The notes under the pieces are model-generated. The model saw nothing but the letters and a program-made list of their open reading frames with translations. It did not search any database and was not told the DNA's origin. 64,000 nucleotides of DNA from Archangium violaceum (GTDB taxonomy: Bacteria > Myxococcota > Myxococcia > Myxococcales > Myxococcaceae), in contig NZ_CP069396.1 of NCBI RefSeq assembly GCF_016887565.1, forward strand, positions 12,940,001 through 13,004,000. The letters run 5' to 3'. Numbering within the stretch: position 1 is the stretch's first letter; each line of letters begins with the position of its first letter. Position numbers and translations under genes: made by a program. Of the stretch, positions 1 to 9,579 are shown piece after piece.

Positions 1-2637
1 CTCGACACTCTCGCCGCCCTCTACTTCATGCAGGGGTTGTATGACCGAGCCGAGCCTCTCATCCAGCGCGCTCTCGTCATTCATGAAGCCTCCCTCGGCG
101 AGCACCATCCAAACGTCGCCTTCGCGCTCAACATGCTCGCCGCCCTCTACACTTCGCAGGGATTATCCGACCGGGCCGAGCCCCTCTTTCAGCGCTCTCT
201 CGCCAGCCTGGAAGCCTCCCTCGGCGAGCACCATCCAAACATCACCCTCGTGCTCAACAATCTCGCCACCCTCTACATCGCGCAGGGATTGTACGCTCGG
301 GCCGAGCCCTTCTATCAGCGCACTCTCTCCATTCAGGAAGCCTCCCTCGGCAAGCACCATCCAGACGTCGCCATCTCGCTCAACAACCTCGCCGGTCTCT
401 ACTTCAATCAAGGGTTGTATGACCGGGCCGAGCCCTTCTATCAGCGCGCTCTCTCCATTCGGGAAGCCTCCCTCGGCGAGCACCATCCAGACGTCGCCAC
501 TGCCATCAACAACCTCGCCAACGTCTACATCGCGCAGGGATTGTACAACCGGGTCGACGAGCCCCGCGTCCAGCGCGCACTCGCCAGGCTGGAAGCAGCC
601 CTCGGCCTGCAACATCCCGACGTCGCCCACACGCTCAACACCCTCGCCACCCTCTACAAGGAGCAGGGATTGTACGCTCGGGCCGAGCCCTTCTATCAGC
701 GCTCTCTCTCCATTCGGGAAGCCGCCCTCGGCCTGCGACATCCCGACGTCGCCGAGTCCCTCAACGACCTGGCTCAACTGCGCCTTGCCCAGCACCGCCT
801 CGCCGACGCACTGCCGCTGCTGACGCGTGCTTTCTCCCTCTCCGAGCAACGCCTGCGCCAGGAGGCCCTCGGCTTCTCCGAGTCCCGCCTGGCGGACTTC
901 CTCCAACATCTCCGCACCAAGGAGGAGGTCCTCTACGCCCTGCTGCACGCTCACCCGGGTAACACACACGTTCAGCGTCTGGCCCTCTCCGCCGTGCTTC
1001 TTCGCAAGGGCCGCTCCATCGAGGAGACCTCCAGCACCTCCCGCGCCATCCTGCGCGGCCTCGGCCCCCAGGACCGCGAGACCTTCGAGCGCCTGCGCGC
1101 CCTGCGCACCCAGCTCGCCTCCCTCTCGCTCCAAGGCCCTGGCTCGCGCGCTCCTGCTGACTACCAGAGGAACCTGAAGGACCTGGCCGACCAGGGCGAT
1201 GCGCTCGAAACCAACCTGGCCAGGCACTCGACGCCCCTGCGCGCCCTGTCCGCTCTTCCCGCGCCCGACGACATCGTCGACCGGGTCGCCGCTGCCCTCC
1301 CCAAGGACAGCGCTCTCGTCGAGTTCGTTGCCTACACGAACCGGCCTCTCGTTCCCAAGCCCGGCACTCCCCCATCAAAGCGGCCCTCCCAGCCGCGCTA
1401 CCTGGCCTTGGTTCTTTTTCCGGATGCTCGCATCCGTGCCATCGATCTCGGCCCCGCTGCTTCCATCGACAGTGCTGCCGCCCATCTGAGCAATGCCTTC
1501 GCCGAACGCGACGGCGCCTACCTCTCTGCTTCCCAGGCGCTCTACGCGCTCGCCTTCAAGCCCCTGCTGCCGCTCCTGGGCTCCACGCGCCGCCTCTTCC
1601 TCGCCCCGGACGGGCAGCTGGCCCTGGTGCCCTTCGCCGCGCTCCACGACGGCACTTCCTTCCTCCTCGACTCCTTCGACTTCTCCTACCTCACCTCGGG
1701 CAAGGACCTGTTGCCTCGCCCCCAGGACAACACCGCCTCTGATTCCGTCGTTGTCCTCGCCGACCCATCCTTCGGCTCACCACCGGCCACCTCGACCGCC
1801 TCTCCCGTGGAAGCGTCTGCGATTGCCCAGCGCTCCGCTTCTCTGGAGGGCTTCTTCTCCACTCTCCGGGCAGACCTGGCCAACCAACCCTGGCCTCCTC
1901 TTCCCGGCACTCGCCAGGAGGCCCAGGCCATCCAGCACCTGCTTCCCCAGGCCCAGCTCTTCCTCGGCACGGCGGCCACCAAGCAGCGTCTGCTCCAACT
2001 GCCCGCCCCCGCCGTCCTCCACATCGCCACTCACGGCTTCTTCCTCGAGGACTCCTCCTCTCCCTCCGGCTCACGCGCCCTCGTCGCTTCCAGCAGTGGC
2101 GGCTCCCCCGCGCCTCCTCCGCCCGACCCCCTGCTGCGCTCCGGCCTCGTCCTCACCGGCGCGCAATCCCTTGCGCCCTCCTCTCCTGAATCCTCCCAGC
2201 CCCGCTCTGGCAACTCCCTCGTCACCGCTCTGGAATTGGCCAGCCTCGACCTGTGGGGCACCCAGCTCGTCGTCCTCTCCGCCTGCGATACCGGCCGCGG
2301 TGACGTCAAGCTCGGCCAGGGGGTCTATGGCCTGCGCCGCTCCCTCGTCATCGCTGGCGCGGAGACCGTCGTCATGAGCCTGTGGAAGGTCAACGATGAC
2401 TCCACCCGCCTCCTCATGGAGTCCTACTACCGCCACCTCCTGGCCGGCTCGGGTCGCGCGGAGGCACTGCGACAGGCCATGCGCTCCCTACGCCAGTCCC
2501 ATCCCCATCCTCACTACTGGGCTCCCTTCATCGCCCTGGGCAGCGACTCCCCTCTGCGCCTCCCCGCCCCTCTTCCTCTTCACCTGCCCCCTGTCTCCAC
2601 GGAGCTCGCGGGGCTCTCCGCGCCGGGTGGAACATGA
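1..2637 (+). CDS. TPR-CHAT protein, 5' end outside window
   Basis: The frame is open from base 1, so the gene begins upstream and the ATG at 28 is probably internal. The N-terminal part is a run of kinesin-light-chain-type TPRs of 42 residues each (about residues 1-260), recognisable by the recurring LATLY, QGLY.RAEP and LGEHHPDVA blocks. A helical linker follows. The C-terminal half is a CHAT domain, the caspase-like peptidase fold. The expected His lies in HIATHGFF and the Cys in VVLSACDTGRG, followed by GLRRSLVIAGA and SLWKVND. CHAT proteins fused to TPRs include proteases switched on by partner binding; the substrate here is unknown. One TPR carries two extra residues (NRVDEPRVQ). The next gene is convergent, with its stop 7 nt away. 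Confidence 0.9.
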   Translation, partial: LDTLAALYFMQGLYDRAEPLIQRALVIHEASLGEHHPNVAFALNMLAALYTSQGLSDRAEPLFQRSLASLEASLGEHHPNITLVLNNLATLYIAQGLYARAEPFYQRTLSIQEASLGKHHPDVAISLNNLAGLYFNQGLYDRAEPFYQRALSIREASLGEHHPDVATAINNLANVYIAQGLYNRVDEPRVQRALARLEAALGLQHPDVAHTLNTLATLYKEQGLYARAEPFYQRSLSIREAALGLRHPDVAESLNDLAQLRLAQHRLADALPLLTRAFSLSEQRLRQEALGFSESRLADFLQHLRTKEEVLYALLHAHPGNTHVQRLALSAVLLRKGRSIEETSSTSRAILRGLGPQDRETFERLRALRTQLASLSLQGPGSRAPADYQRNLKDLADQGDALETNLARHSTPLRALSALPAPDDIVDRVAAALPKDSALVEFVAYTNRPLVPKPGTPPSKRPSQPRYLALVLFPDARIRAIDLGPAASIDSAAAHLSNAFAERDGAYLSASQALYALAFKPLLPLLGSTRRLFLAPDGQLALVPFAALHDGTSFLLDSFDFSYLTSGKDLLPRPQDNTASDSVVVLADPSFGSPPATSTASPVEASAIAQRSASLEGFFSTLRADLANQPWPPLPGTRQEAQAIQHLLPQAQLFLGTAATKQRLLQLPAPAVLHIATHGFFLEDSSSPSGSRALVASSSGGSPAPPPPDPLLRSGLVLTGAQSLAPSSPESSQPRSGNSLVTALELASLDLWGTQLVVLSACDTGRGDVKLGQGVYGLRRSLVIAGAETVVMSLWKVNDDSTRLLMESYYRHLLAGSGRAEALRQAMRSLRQSHPHPHYWAPFIALGSDSPLRLPAPLPLHLPPVSTELAGLSAPGGT

Positions 2638-2644
2638 GCTCACT

Positions 2645-3574
2645 TCACCGTTCGCCGCCCCGCTTCAACTGCCGGAGGAGCTCCCGCGCGTTCTTGATGG
2701 CGTAGCACTCCCGATCGTTGTTGAAGTACGCCCAGACGCGCTTCGCCCCGCTCTCGCGGATGCGCCGGACCCATACCGCCAGCTCCTCCTTCGAGTAGTC
2801 GTGGCGGTACCACCGCTTCGTCCCGTGGAAGCGCACGTACACGTCGTCCGCCGTGCGCACCAGCTCATCCGGCAACCGCGGGCCGCTGCACGAGCAGAAG
2901 ACCGCCTTCGCCTCCCGGAAGGCGTCGAACACCCGCTCGTTCCACCAGCTCTTGTGACGAAACTCCACCACGTTGCGCCGCGAGGGATCCAGCTGGGCGA
3001 GGATCGTCTTCAACCGTGCCGGCGTGTAGTGGTAGCTGGGCGGCAACTGGAAGAGGAAGCACCCCATGCGCGGGCCGAGGAGGTCCGCGATGTGCCCGAA
3101 GTCCCGCACGAGCGTCTTCGTTCCGGAGAACCGCTTCACGTGCGTGATGAGCTCCGACACCTTCACGGTGTAGAGGAACTTCCGCCGCCCCGCCTGCCGC
3201 AGCCACGTGTTCACCGTCGCCACCGTGGGCCAGGAGTAGAACGGGGCGTTGAGCTCCACCGTCTTGAATTGGTCGGCGTAGTGCTCGAACCACCGGCTGC
3301 TCGGCATCCCCGGCGGGTAGAAGCCATCCCGCCAGTGCCAGTAGAACCACCCCGAGCAGCCGACGTGAATCTCCGTCCGCTCGCCTCGTGGCCCCGGCCT
3401 GGCCACCTTCCCGGAGGAAACGCCCTCCTCGGCCAGCTCCCGCTCGTAGGCCAGACGGGCCTCGTGCATCCGCTTCGCGCGGCCGACGTTCTGCGCCCGT
3501 TGCTGCTCCCGCCGGGCCTGCCGCCGCGCCCGTCGTTCGAGGATCCGCTGACGCTCCGCCTCCGCCTCTGTCAC
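2645..3574 (-). CDS. DUF72 (YecE-like) protein
   Basis: A 309-residue DUF72 protein with a TIM-barrel-like fold and no established biochemical role. The family core starts near residue 68 (IHVGCSGWFYWHW) and includes FYPPG, ELNAPFYSWPT, FLFQLPPS, VVEFRHKSWW and the C-terminal YFNND. The first 65 residues are an Arg/Glu-rich, probably coiled-coil extension that is not part of the usual domain. The start codon is GTG; no strong ribosome site is visible, so a later start within the extension is possible. It converges on the TPR-CHAT gene and has the same orientation as the peptidase gene upstream of it. Confidence 0.85.
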   Translation of the reverse strand: MTEAEAERQRILERRARRQARREQQRAQNVGRAKRMHEARLAYERELAEEGVSSGKVARPGPRGERTEIHVGCSGWFYWHWRDGFYPPGMPSSRWFEHYADQFKTVELNAPFYSWPTVATVNTWLRQAGRRKFLYTVKVSELITHVKRFSGTKTLVRDFGHIADLLGPRMGCFLFQLPPSYHYTPARLKTILAQLDPSRRNVVEFRHKSWWNERVFDAFREAKAVFCSCSGPRLPDELVRTADDVYVRFHGTKRWYRHDYSKEELAVWVRRIRESGAKRVWAYFNNDRECYAIKNARELLRQLKRGGER

Positions 3575-3600
3575 GTGTGGCCTCTAGAGCGGTGGCCGGC

Positions 3601-4473
3601 TCAACGTCCCTTCTTGCCGGACGCCGCGCCGAAGGTGTCGCACGCCTCGAGGGTGCCCTGCTCGAGCCCGCGGCGGAACCACCTGACGCGCTGCTCGGAG
3701 GAGCCATGGGTGAAGGACTCGGGCATGACCCGGCCGCTCGCGCGTCGCTGCAGCGTGTCGTCACCGATGGCCGAGGCCGCGTTCAGGCCCTCCTCGACGT
3801 CCCCAGCCTCGAGCACCTGGCGCTGTCGCTGCGCATGGTGGGCCCAGATGCCGGCGAAGCAATCCGCTTGCAGCTCCTGCAGCACGGACAGGGCGTTGGC
3901 GTCCGCCTGTCCCATCCGGCCGCGCATCGAATGAACCTTGTCGGAGATGCCGAGCAGGTTCTGCACATGGTGACCCACCTCGTGCGCCACCACGTAGGCA
4001 CGAGCGAAGTCACCGGGAGCGTCGAAGCGGCGGTCGAGCTCGTTGAAGAAGGTGAGGTCCAGGTACACGCGCTGGTCCAACGGACAGTAGAAGGGACCCA
4101 CCGCGCTCTCCTGGAAGCCGCAGGAGGACTCCACCGCGTCCGAGAAGAGGACCAGGCGCGGCTCGGCATAGCGCACGCCCTGGGACGCGAGCAGGTCGGG
4201 CCAGGTGTCCTCGGTGTCCGCGAGGATGACGGAGACGAAGTCCTCGAGCTCCGCCTGCGCGGGATCCACCTGCGCTCCCGAGCCGCCGATGCCCACCTGC
4301 CCCGAGGGGCCGCTCGAGCCGGACGGGAGCTGCTCGGGGTCACCACCGAACAGCATGAACAAGAGCGCCAACACCAGCGCCCCGGCGCCGCCCCCGACCG
4401 CCAGCGGACGCCCCGCGCGCATGCCGCGCCGGTCCTCGATGTTCGAGCTGCGACGACCCCCTTGCCACTTCAT
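3601..4473 (-). CDS. ypfJ: Neutral zinc metallopeptidase, YpfJ/KPN_02809 family
   Basis: A 290-residue protein of the putative neutral zinc metallopeptidase family. It opens with the family signature MKWQGGRRS.NIEDRRG, then one membrane segment (about residues 24-44) and a Gly/Ser-rich linker. The zinc site is VVAHEVGHHVQ, an HExxH motif. The Cys-containing SSCGFQESAVGPFYCP block and QELQADCFAG, which carries the probable third ligand, are also conserved. The N-terminus should be a cytoplasmic stub with the catalytic domain outside the inner membrane. The start at 4473 is favoured because AGGAGG lies 8 nt upstream and the family begins there; the open frame runs further upstream without homology. 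Confidence 0.92.
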   Translation of the reverse strand: MKWQGGRRSSNIEDRRGMRAGRPLAVGGGAGALVLALLFMLFGGDPEQLPSGSSGPSGQVGIGGSGAQVDPAQAELEDFVSVILADTEDTWPDLLASQGVRYAEPRLVLFSDAVESSCGFQESAVGPFYCPLDQRVYLDLTFFNELDRRFDAPGDFARAYVVAHEVGHHVQNLLGISDKVHSMRGRMGQADANALSVLQELQADCFAGIWAHHAQRQRQVLEAGDVEEGLNAASAIGDDTLQRRASGRVMPESFTHGSSEQRVRWFRRGLEQGTLEACDTFGAASGKKGR

Positions 4474-4610
4474 CCGGCCCCCTCCTGACGAATACCTCGC
4501 TCGCACCAAGGTAGGCAGCGAGGCACACGGCATCGACCACCCACCGCCCGCCCGGGCGGATGGAGGGCGAGCGAGGGGGCACTCCGCTTCGACAGGAGGG
4601 AGGAGAGGGT

Positions 4611-5393
4611 TCAGTGACCGTGCTTGCACCGGCCGAGGAAGCGGACCAGTTCTCCGTGGAACCACTGTGGCGAGTCCAGCATCAGCCAGTGACTGGCGTG
4701 CGGCGCAACGGAGCGAGACAGGGTGGGCCGCTGGGCCACCAGCGTCTCCGGGCCGGTGGCCGCCACCAGCGCGTGAGTGGGCCCCGTGAAGCGCTCGAAG
4801 GCCTCGTTCGGGTCGTGGCCGAAGAGCGACTCCTGGTTTCCGGCGATGGCTTCCCGCCGCGAGGTGCGCAGCGTCTTCATCACCAGCACGCGCGTCGTCT
4901 CCTTCGCCTCGAGGAGCAGCGGCGCCAGCCAGTGTTCGTGGAAGGCCCCATACTTCGCTTCGCTGAAGTTCTCGAGCCAGGCGTCCGCCTCGGCCTTGGG
5001 CTTCTGGCGCAGGTCGCCCGCCGCCTCGACGTAGAGGAGCCCGCAGAGCCGCTCGGGGTAGTACGCGGCGAAGGCACCGGCCACCGCGGCCCCGAAGCCG
5101 TGGCCCACCAGGAGGAACTTCTCGGGGACCAGCGCGTCGGCGACGGCGGCGACATCCTCCACCGCCGCCTCCACGCCGAAGGGGCCATGGGCACCACCGC
5201 TCTCGCCCATCCCGCGCAGGTCGAACGCGACGCTGAGGGTCGCCAGGCCGTGCTGCGTCTCGGCCCAGTGCGACCGATCGCCGGCGAGGTCGTGCACGAA
5301 GAGGACGGGAATGCCGCCGTCGCCCTCCACTGTCGCCATCAGCCGTCCCGCGGGTCCAGGGACGGCCGTCATCTTCGGGCCCTTGCTCTTCAT
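4611..5393 (-). CDS. Alpha/beta-hydrolase-fold protein lacking the nucleophile serine
   Basis: A 260-residue protein with an alpha/beta-hydrolase fold: LFVHDLAGD (oxyanion region), FDLRGMGESGG, the nucleophile-elbow segment LLVGHGFGAA, and a C-terminal HASHWLMLDSPQWF with the likely catalytic His. Where active relatives read GHSxG, this protein reads GHGFG (codon GGC), so the usual nucleophile is a glycine. It may be a non-catalytic binding protein or use other chemistry. GTG at 5399 and ATG at 5393 are both possible; GGGAG is better spaced for the ATG. It stands alone on the minus strand, divergent from the helicase gene. Confidence 0.8.
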   Translation of the reverse strand: MKSKGPKMTAVPGPAGRLMATVEGDGGIPVLFVHDLAGDRSHWAETQHGLATLSVAFDLRGMGESGGAHGPFGVEAAVEDVAAVADALVPEKFLLVGHGFGAAVAGAFAAYYPERLCGLLYVEAAGDLRQKPKAEADAWLENFSEAKYGAFHEHWLAPLLLEAKETTRVLVMKTLRTSRREAIAGNQESLFGHDPNEAFERFTGPTHALVAATGPETLVAQRPTLSRSVAPHASHWLMLDSPQWFHGELVRFLGRCKHGH

Positions 5394-5656
5394 CGTCACG
5401 GCTCCCGGCCCCCGGTATGGAAAGGGCCTTCGTGCGAGCCTGAACTACTCCCTCAAGGCCGTACAGCGGTCCGGGTCCTCGGGTGCCACCGGACGTTCGG
5501 TAACGACCACCCGCGCCACACAGGCCTCGGCGCGAGGGTGACCCGTGCCCTGGAGCGCGGCGCGTTCTGGAGGGCCCAGGGGCAGCCGAGCAGGCGAAGA
5601 GCCCCCATGCGAGAAGTGTCGGCCTGGCGAGGCTTCGCGGTTAGAGTCCGCCGCCC

Positions 5657-8600
5657 GTGTCTCTGCCCGCGCTGCTCACCGCCGAGAACCTCCGTGCCAC
5701 CGCTGGAAACGCGTTCGCCCGCGGCGAAGCCTACTGGCGCGAGGGCCGTGTCCTCTCGTGCGTCCTCGAGAACGATGCCCTCGAGGGACTCGTCTCGGGA
5801 ACACAGCAATACCGCGTCCGGGTGTCCGCTCCGCGCGGGTCCATCGTGGCCCACTGCACGTGTCCGGCGTGGGATGGCGTCTGCAAGCACGCCGTCGCGC
5901 TCGGCCTCTCGTTCCTCGCCCAGCGCGGCCAGGTTCCCGAGACGCCCGACCCGCTCGACGAGATGCCCTCGGGGGAAGGTCCCTTCTCCACGCGCAAGGA
6001 CCTCGAGCACTGGGCGGAGGCACACCACGTCCAGTACGCGCTCTCCGTCTCCGCCGAGGTCCTCCTCCCGGATCTCCCCATCAACGAGCCCCAGCGAAAC
6101 GGGCTCCGGTACGCCCTGAACGGCCTTGCCCTCCGCGACGTCGGCTCGCGCGAAGGTGCGCTGCGCCACGGCGGCGCTCGCGGAAGAGGGCTCGAGACGG
6201 CCATCCCCGAAGCGGCCTGGGACTACCTGAATGCCGAAGCCACCTCGGTCCAGCAGGCCTTCACGGAGGAGGCCGCGCGCCGCGAACTCCACCCGGACGC
6301 CGCGCTCGCTCCGCTCTGGTCGCGTCTGCTCGAGCTGCGGCGCCCCCTCCGCGCCCAGGCCTCCCCGCGCTCCCGCGAGCGCCGCGCACTGGGCACCTGG
6401 AGCTTCGACGCCCAGGCCTGCGCGCTGACGTGGAAGGAGCGCGACCGCGTGGTCCGCTCCGGCCCCGACTACTCCACCGTGAGCGTCTCCGCGCGGCTGA
6501 CCTTCCCCGGTGGTGGCGCGGGACAGGCGGAGTGCAACTGCGCCGCCCGGCAACGCGGCTGCACGCACGTCCTCGCGTTGATCGACACGACCCTGGACCT
6601 GCTCGACAGTCCCCCGCGTGCCGCCGAGGCCCGTGCGCTCGCCGATGAGCTCCTCCGCCCGAGCTGGGCCCGTGCGCTCAAGGAGCTCGAGCTCTTCGAG
6701 GCCGCGGCCGCGAAGCCTCGCGCCTCCATCGAGGTGTGGTGGTGCATCGAGCACGAGCTCGGAACGCTCACCGTCTCTCCGCTCGTGAAGAAGCAGACGC
6801 GTCGCGGAACGCTCAGCACGGGCGCGCGGATGACGGCGGCCCGGCTGCTCGAGGAGCACCGGGAGCTGCTGTCCGAAGCGGATCTTCGAATCGCCGAGCA
6901 CCTCGCCTCATGGGCTCCCGCCTCGCGGGCCGCGGGAACGTACCCCTCGCGGGCCTTCCTCGCGCTCGCCGGTCATCCCCGGGTCGTGGTGGAGCTCCGT
7001 CCGGACGAGCCGCTCGAGGTGAAGCGCGTCCGGCTCGGCTTCACCGCCCTCGCCGCCGAGGACCACATCCGTCTGGAGCCCTCGGTGGAGGGAGAGCGCT
7101 TCAATCCGAAGCTGCTGGGCACCCTGCTCCGGACGTTCGCTCCAGGAGAGCCGCTGTTCACCGTCGAGGAGCAACGCGCGCGGTGCCTCCTCATCGACGT
7201 GAACGAGGAGGCGCGGCAGATGTGGAACGTGCTCGAGAAGCACGGCGACCGGTTCCCCCCCGAGAGCCACGAGCAGCTGCTCGAACGGCTGTCGCGGCTC
7301 GAGGCACGCCTTCCGCTCGTGGTGCCGCACACGCTCAAGGGCCGCGAGCTGACGACGGAGACGCGCACCGTCGTCCGGCTGCGGCTCCTGCCGGACGTGT
7401 CGCTGGAGCTCGAGCTGCTCGTGCGTCCGGGAGAGGGCGCGCCGCTGTTCCATCCCGGAGTGGGACCGAGGGACGTGCTCCTGTCTCACGGGGGGGAGCG
7501 CGTCTACGTGCGCCGGCAGCTCCTGAGCGAGGACGAGCGGGCACGCGCCGCGCTCGCCTCGCTTCCGCTCGAGGACGCGGAGGAAGGCCCTCCGTACTGC
7601 TTCCGCATCGGTGACACGGACGCCGCGCTGCGGCTCGTGGCCGCGCTGCGCGAGCCCCCCAACGGGCTCGAGGTCGAGTGGCTCGACGAGAAGCCGCACA
7701 TCACCTCCTCCGTCGGCCCCGAGGCGTTGCGGGTGCAGATCGAGCGCAAGCGGGACTGGTTCGGCGTTTCGGGCGAGCTGAAGATCGAAGCGGGCCGGTT
7801 GGAGCTCGCCGTGCTGCTCGATGCCGCGCGCAGGCAGAAGCGCTTCGTCCGGGTCGATGCCCATCGCTGGGTGGAGCTCGGTGACAAGTTGCGCCAGCGG
7901 CTGCTCGCGGTGTCGGACCACACGTTCATCGGCAAGAACCGCGTCGAGCTCTCCCCTGGAGCCGTGCCGGCGATCAACGCGCTCGTCGACGCGGGAGCGG
8001 AGGTCAAGACGGCTCCCGCGTGGCGGTTGCTGACGGAGCGGCTTGCCACCTCGCTCTCGTTGAAGCCCAAGCCGCCCAAGGCGCTCGCGACGACGCTCCG
8101 GGACTATCAGGTGGAGGGGCACGCGTGGCTCAGCCGCGTTGCCGCCTGGGGCGCGGGGGCGTGCCTCGCCGACGACATGGGGTTGGGGAAGACGGTGCAG
8201 GCCATCGCCATCCTGCTCGACCGGGCGCGGCTCGGCCCCGCGCTCGTGCTCGCGCCGACGTCGGTCGCCTACAACTGGGTGCAGGAGCTCGAACGCTTCG
8301 CGCCGGGGCTCCGGCCGGTGCTCTACGCGGACCAGGCCGACCGGGCGAAGTGCCTCACGGGGCTCGAGAAGAACGACGTGCTGATCGTGAGCTACGGACT
8401 GCTCGTGCGCGATGCGGCGAGTCTCGGCGCGGTCTCGTTCTCCACGCTCGTGGTCGACGAGGCCCAGGCGCTCAAGAATCCGAACACGCGGCGCGCACGC
8501 GCGGCGCGGCAGCTGCAGGCGGGGTTCCGGATCGCCCTGTCGGGCACGCCGCTGGAGAACCACCTCGGCGAGCTGTGGAGTCTGTACACCATCGTCTTTC

Positions 8601-9532
8601 CGGGCCTGCTCGGGAGCTGGGAGCAGTTCCGCGAGCGCTTCGCCGCGCCCATCGAACGCGGGAAGGATCCCGATGCGCGAGCCGCGCTCTCTCGTGTGCT
8701 GCGGCCCTTCCTGCTGCGACGCACGAAGCAGGAGGTGGCGCGCGAGCTGCCCTCGCGCACGGAGATACAGGTCCCGGTCGCGCTCTCCGAGGAGGAGTGG
8801 ACGCTGTACGAGGACGCGCGCCTGGCGGCGGTCGCCGAGGTGAGCACCGAGGGCAAGGGGCTGCGCAACGAGCAGCAGCGCTTCCAGGTGCTCGCGGCAC
8901 TGACCCGGCTGCGCCTGCTGGCGTCGCATCCGCGGCTCTACGACTCACAGTCCAGCGTGACCTCGTCGAAGATGCGGCGACTGATGGAGCTGCTCGAGGA
9001 ACTGCGCAGCGAGGGGCACCGGGCGCTCGTCTTCAGCCAGTTCACCTCGCATCTGGAGCTCGTCCGCGAGGAGCTGGGGCGCGCCGGCTTCAAGTACCTG
9101 TACCTCGATGGCTCGACGCCGGCGGGCGCGCGGGCCAAGAGGATCCAGGCGTTCCAGGATGGGGAGGGCGAGGTGTTCCTCATCTCGCTCAAGGCGGGCG
9201 GCACGGGCATCAATCTCACCGCGGCCGACTACGTCATTCATCTGGACCCGTGGTGGAACCCGGCGGTCGAGGACCAGGCCACGGATCGAGCGCACCGCAT
9301 CGGTCAGACGAAGCCGGTGACGGTGTACCGGCTCATCGCCCGGGGGACGATCGAGGAGCAGATCCTCTCGCTGCACTCGGACAAGCGCGCGCTGGTGGCG
9401 GGGGTGCTCGAGGGCACCGACGTGGCGGCCCGGCTCACGACGAAGGATCTGCTCTCACTGCTCGCGGGGGGCGACTCTCCGCGCGATGCGGGCGACGACG
9501 GGGAAGAGGCGCCGCCCCGGATGGTGCACTGA
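5657..9532 (+). CDS. SNF2-family DNA helicase/translocase with two SWIM zinc fingers
   Basis: A 1291-residue ATPase. Residues 67-78 hold a SWIM finger (CTCPAWDGVCKH, CxCx6CxH) and a second SWIM-like finger lies near residue 293 (CNCAARQRGCTH). After a long middle region come the SNF2 motor motifs: DDMGLGKTVQAI (Walker A), VVDEAQALKNP (Walker B), LSGTPLENHLGELWSL, LRPFLLRRTK, VFSQFTSHLELV, FLISLKAGGTGINLT and DRAHRIGQTKPVTVYRLI. It should translocate on double-stranded DNA and remodel protein-DNA complexes; the SWIM fingers probably bind DNA or partners. The start is GTG at 5657 with a weak ribosome site. The gene is monocistronic and is followed 23 nt later by a perfect hairpin. Confidence 0.92.
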   Translation: MSLPALLTAENLRATAGNAFARGEAYWREGRVLSCVLENDALEGLVSGTQQYRVRVSAPRGSIVAHCTCPAWDGVCKHAVALGLSFLAQRGQVPETPDPLDEMPSGEGPFSTRKDLEHWAEAHHVQYALSVSAEVLLPDLPINEPQRNGLRYALNGLALRDVGSREGALRHGGARGRGLETAIPEAAWDYLNAEATSVQQAFTEEAARRELHPDAALAPLWSRLLELRRPLRAQASPRSRERRALGTWSFDAQACALTWKERDRVVRSGPDYSTVSVSARLTFPGGGAGQAECNCAARQRGCTHVLALIDTTLDLLDSPPRAAEARALADELLRPSWARALKELELFEAAAAKPRASIEVWWCIEHELGTLTVSPLVKKQTRRGTLSTGARMTAARLLEEHRELLSEADLRIAEHLASWAPASRAAGTYPSRAFLALAGHPRVVVELRPDEPLEVKRVRLGFTALAAEDHIRLEPSVEGERFNPKLLGTLLRTFAPGEPLFTVEEQRARCLLIDVNEEARQMWNVLEKHGDRFPPESHEQLLERLSRLEARLPLVVPHTLKGRELTTETRTVVRLRLLPDVSLELELLVRPGEGAPLFHPGVGPRDVLLSHGGERVYVRRQLLSEDERARAALASLPLEDAEEGPPYCFRIGDTDAALRLVAALREPPNGLEVEWLDEKPHITSSVGPEALRVQIERKRDWFGVSGELKIEAGRLELAVLLDAARRQKRFVRVDAHRWVELGDKLRQRLLAVSDHTFIGKNRVELSPGAVPAINALVDAGAEVKTAPAWRLLTERLATSLSLKPKPPKALATTLRDYQVEGHAWLSRVAAWGAGACLADDMGLGKTVQAIAILLDRARLGPALVLAPTSVAYNWVQELERFAPGLRPVLYADQADRAKCLTGLEKNDVLIVSYGLLVRDAASLGAVSFSTLVVDEAQALKNPNTRRARAARQLQAGFRIALSGTPLENHLGELWSLYTIVFPGLLGSWEQFRERFAAPIERGKDPDARAALSRVLRPFLLRRTKQEVARELPSRTEIQVPVALSEEEWTLYEDARLAAVAEVSTEGKGLRNEQQRFQVLAALTRLRLLASHPRLYDSQSSVTSSKMRRLMELLEELRSEGHRALVFSQFTSHLELVREELGRAGFKYLYLDGSTPAGARAKRIQAFQDGEGEVFLISLKAGGTGINLTAADYVIHLDPWWNPAVEDQATDRAHRIGQTKPVTVYRLIARGTIEEQILSLHSDKRALVAGVLEGTDVAARLTTKDLLSLLAGGDSPRDAGDDGEEAPPRMVH

Positions 9533-9554
9533 CCGGCCTGATGCGAATCACACC

Positions 9555-9579
9555 AACTGGTCCGACTCTCGGACCAGTT
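9555..9579. repeat. 25-nt hairpin repeat, copy 1
   Basis: A perfect inverted repeat with 11-bp arms AACTGGTCCGA and TCGGACCAGTT around a 3-nt loop, 23 nt after the SNF2 stop codon. There is no T-tract, so it is not a standard intrinsic terminator. A near-identical copy lies at 16938-16962, and both are followed closely by CGCCCGGAAG, which points to a dispersed repeat family or a shared protein-binding site rather than chance. Confidence 0.75.

Noticed and set aside
163-1227. Long antisense frame across the TPR region (and similar antisense frames throughout)
   Set aside because: High-GC codon use keeps the opposite strand free of stops; the plus-strand frames have clear domains, so these are shadows.
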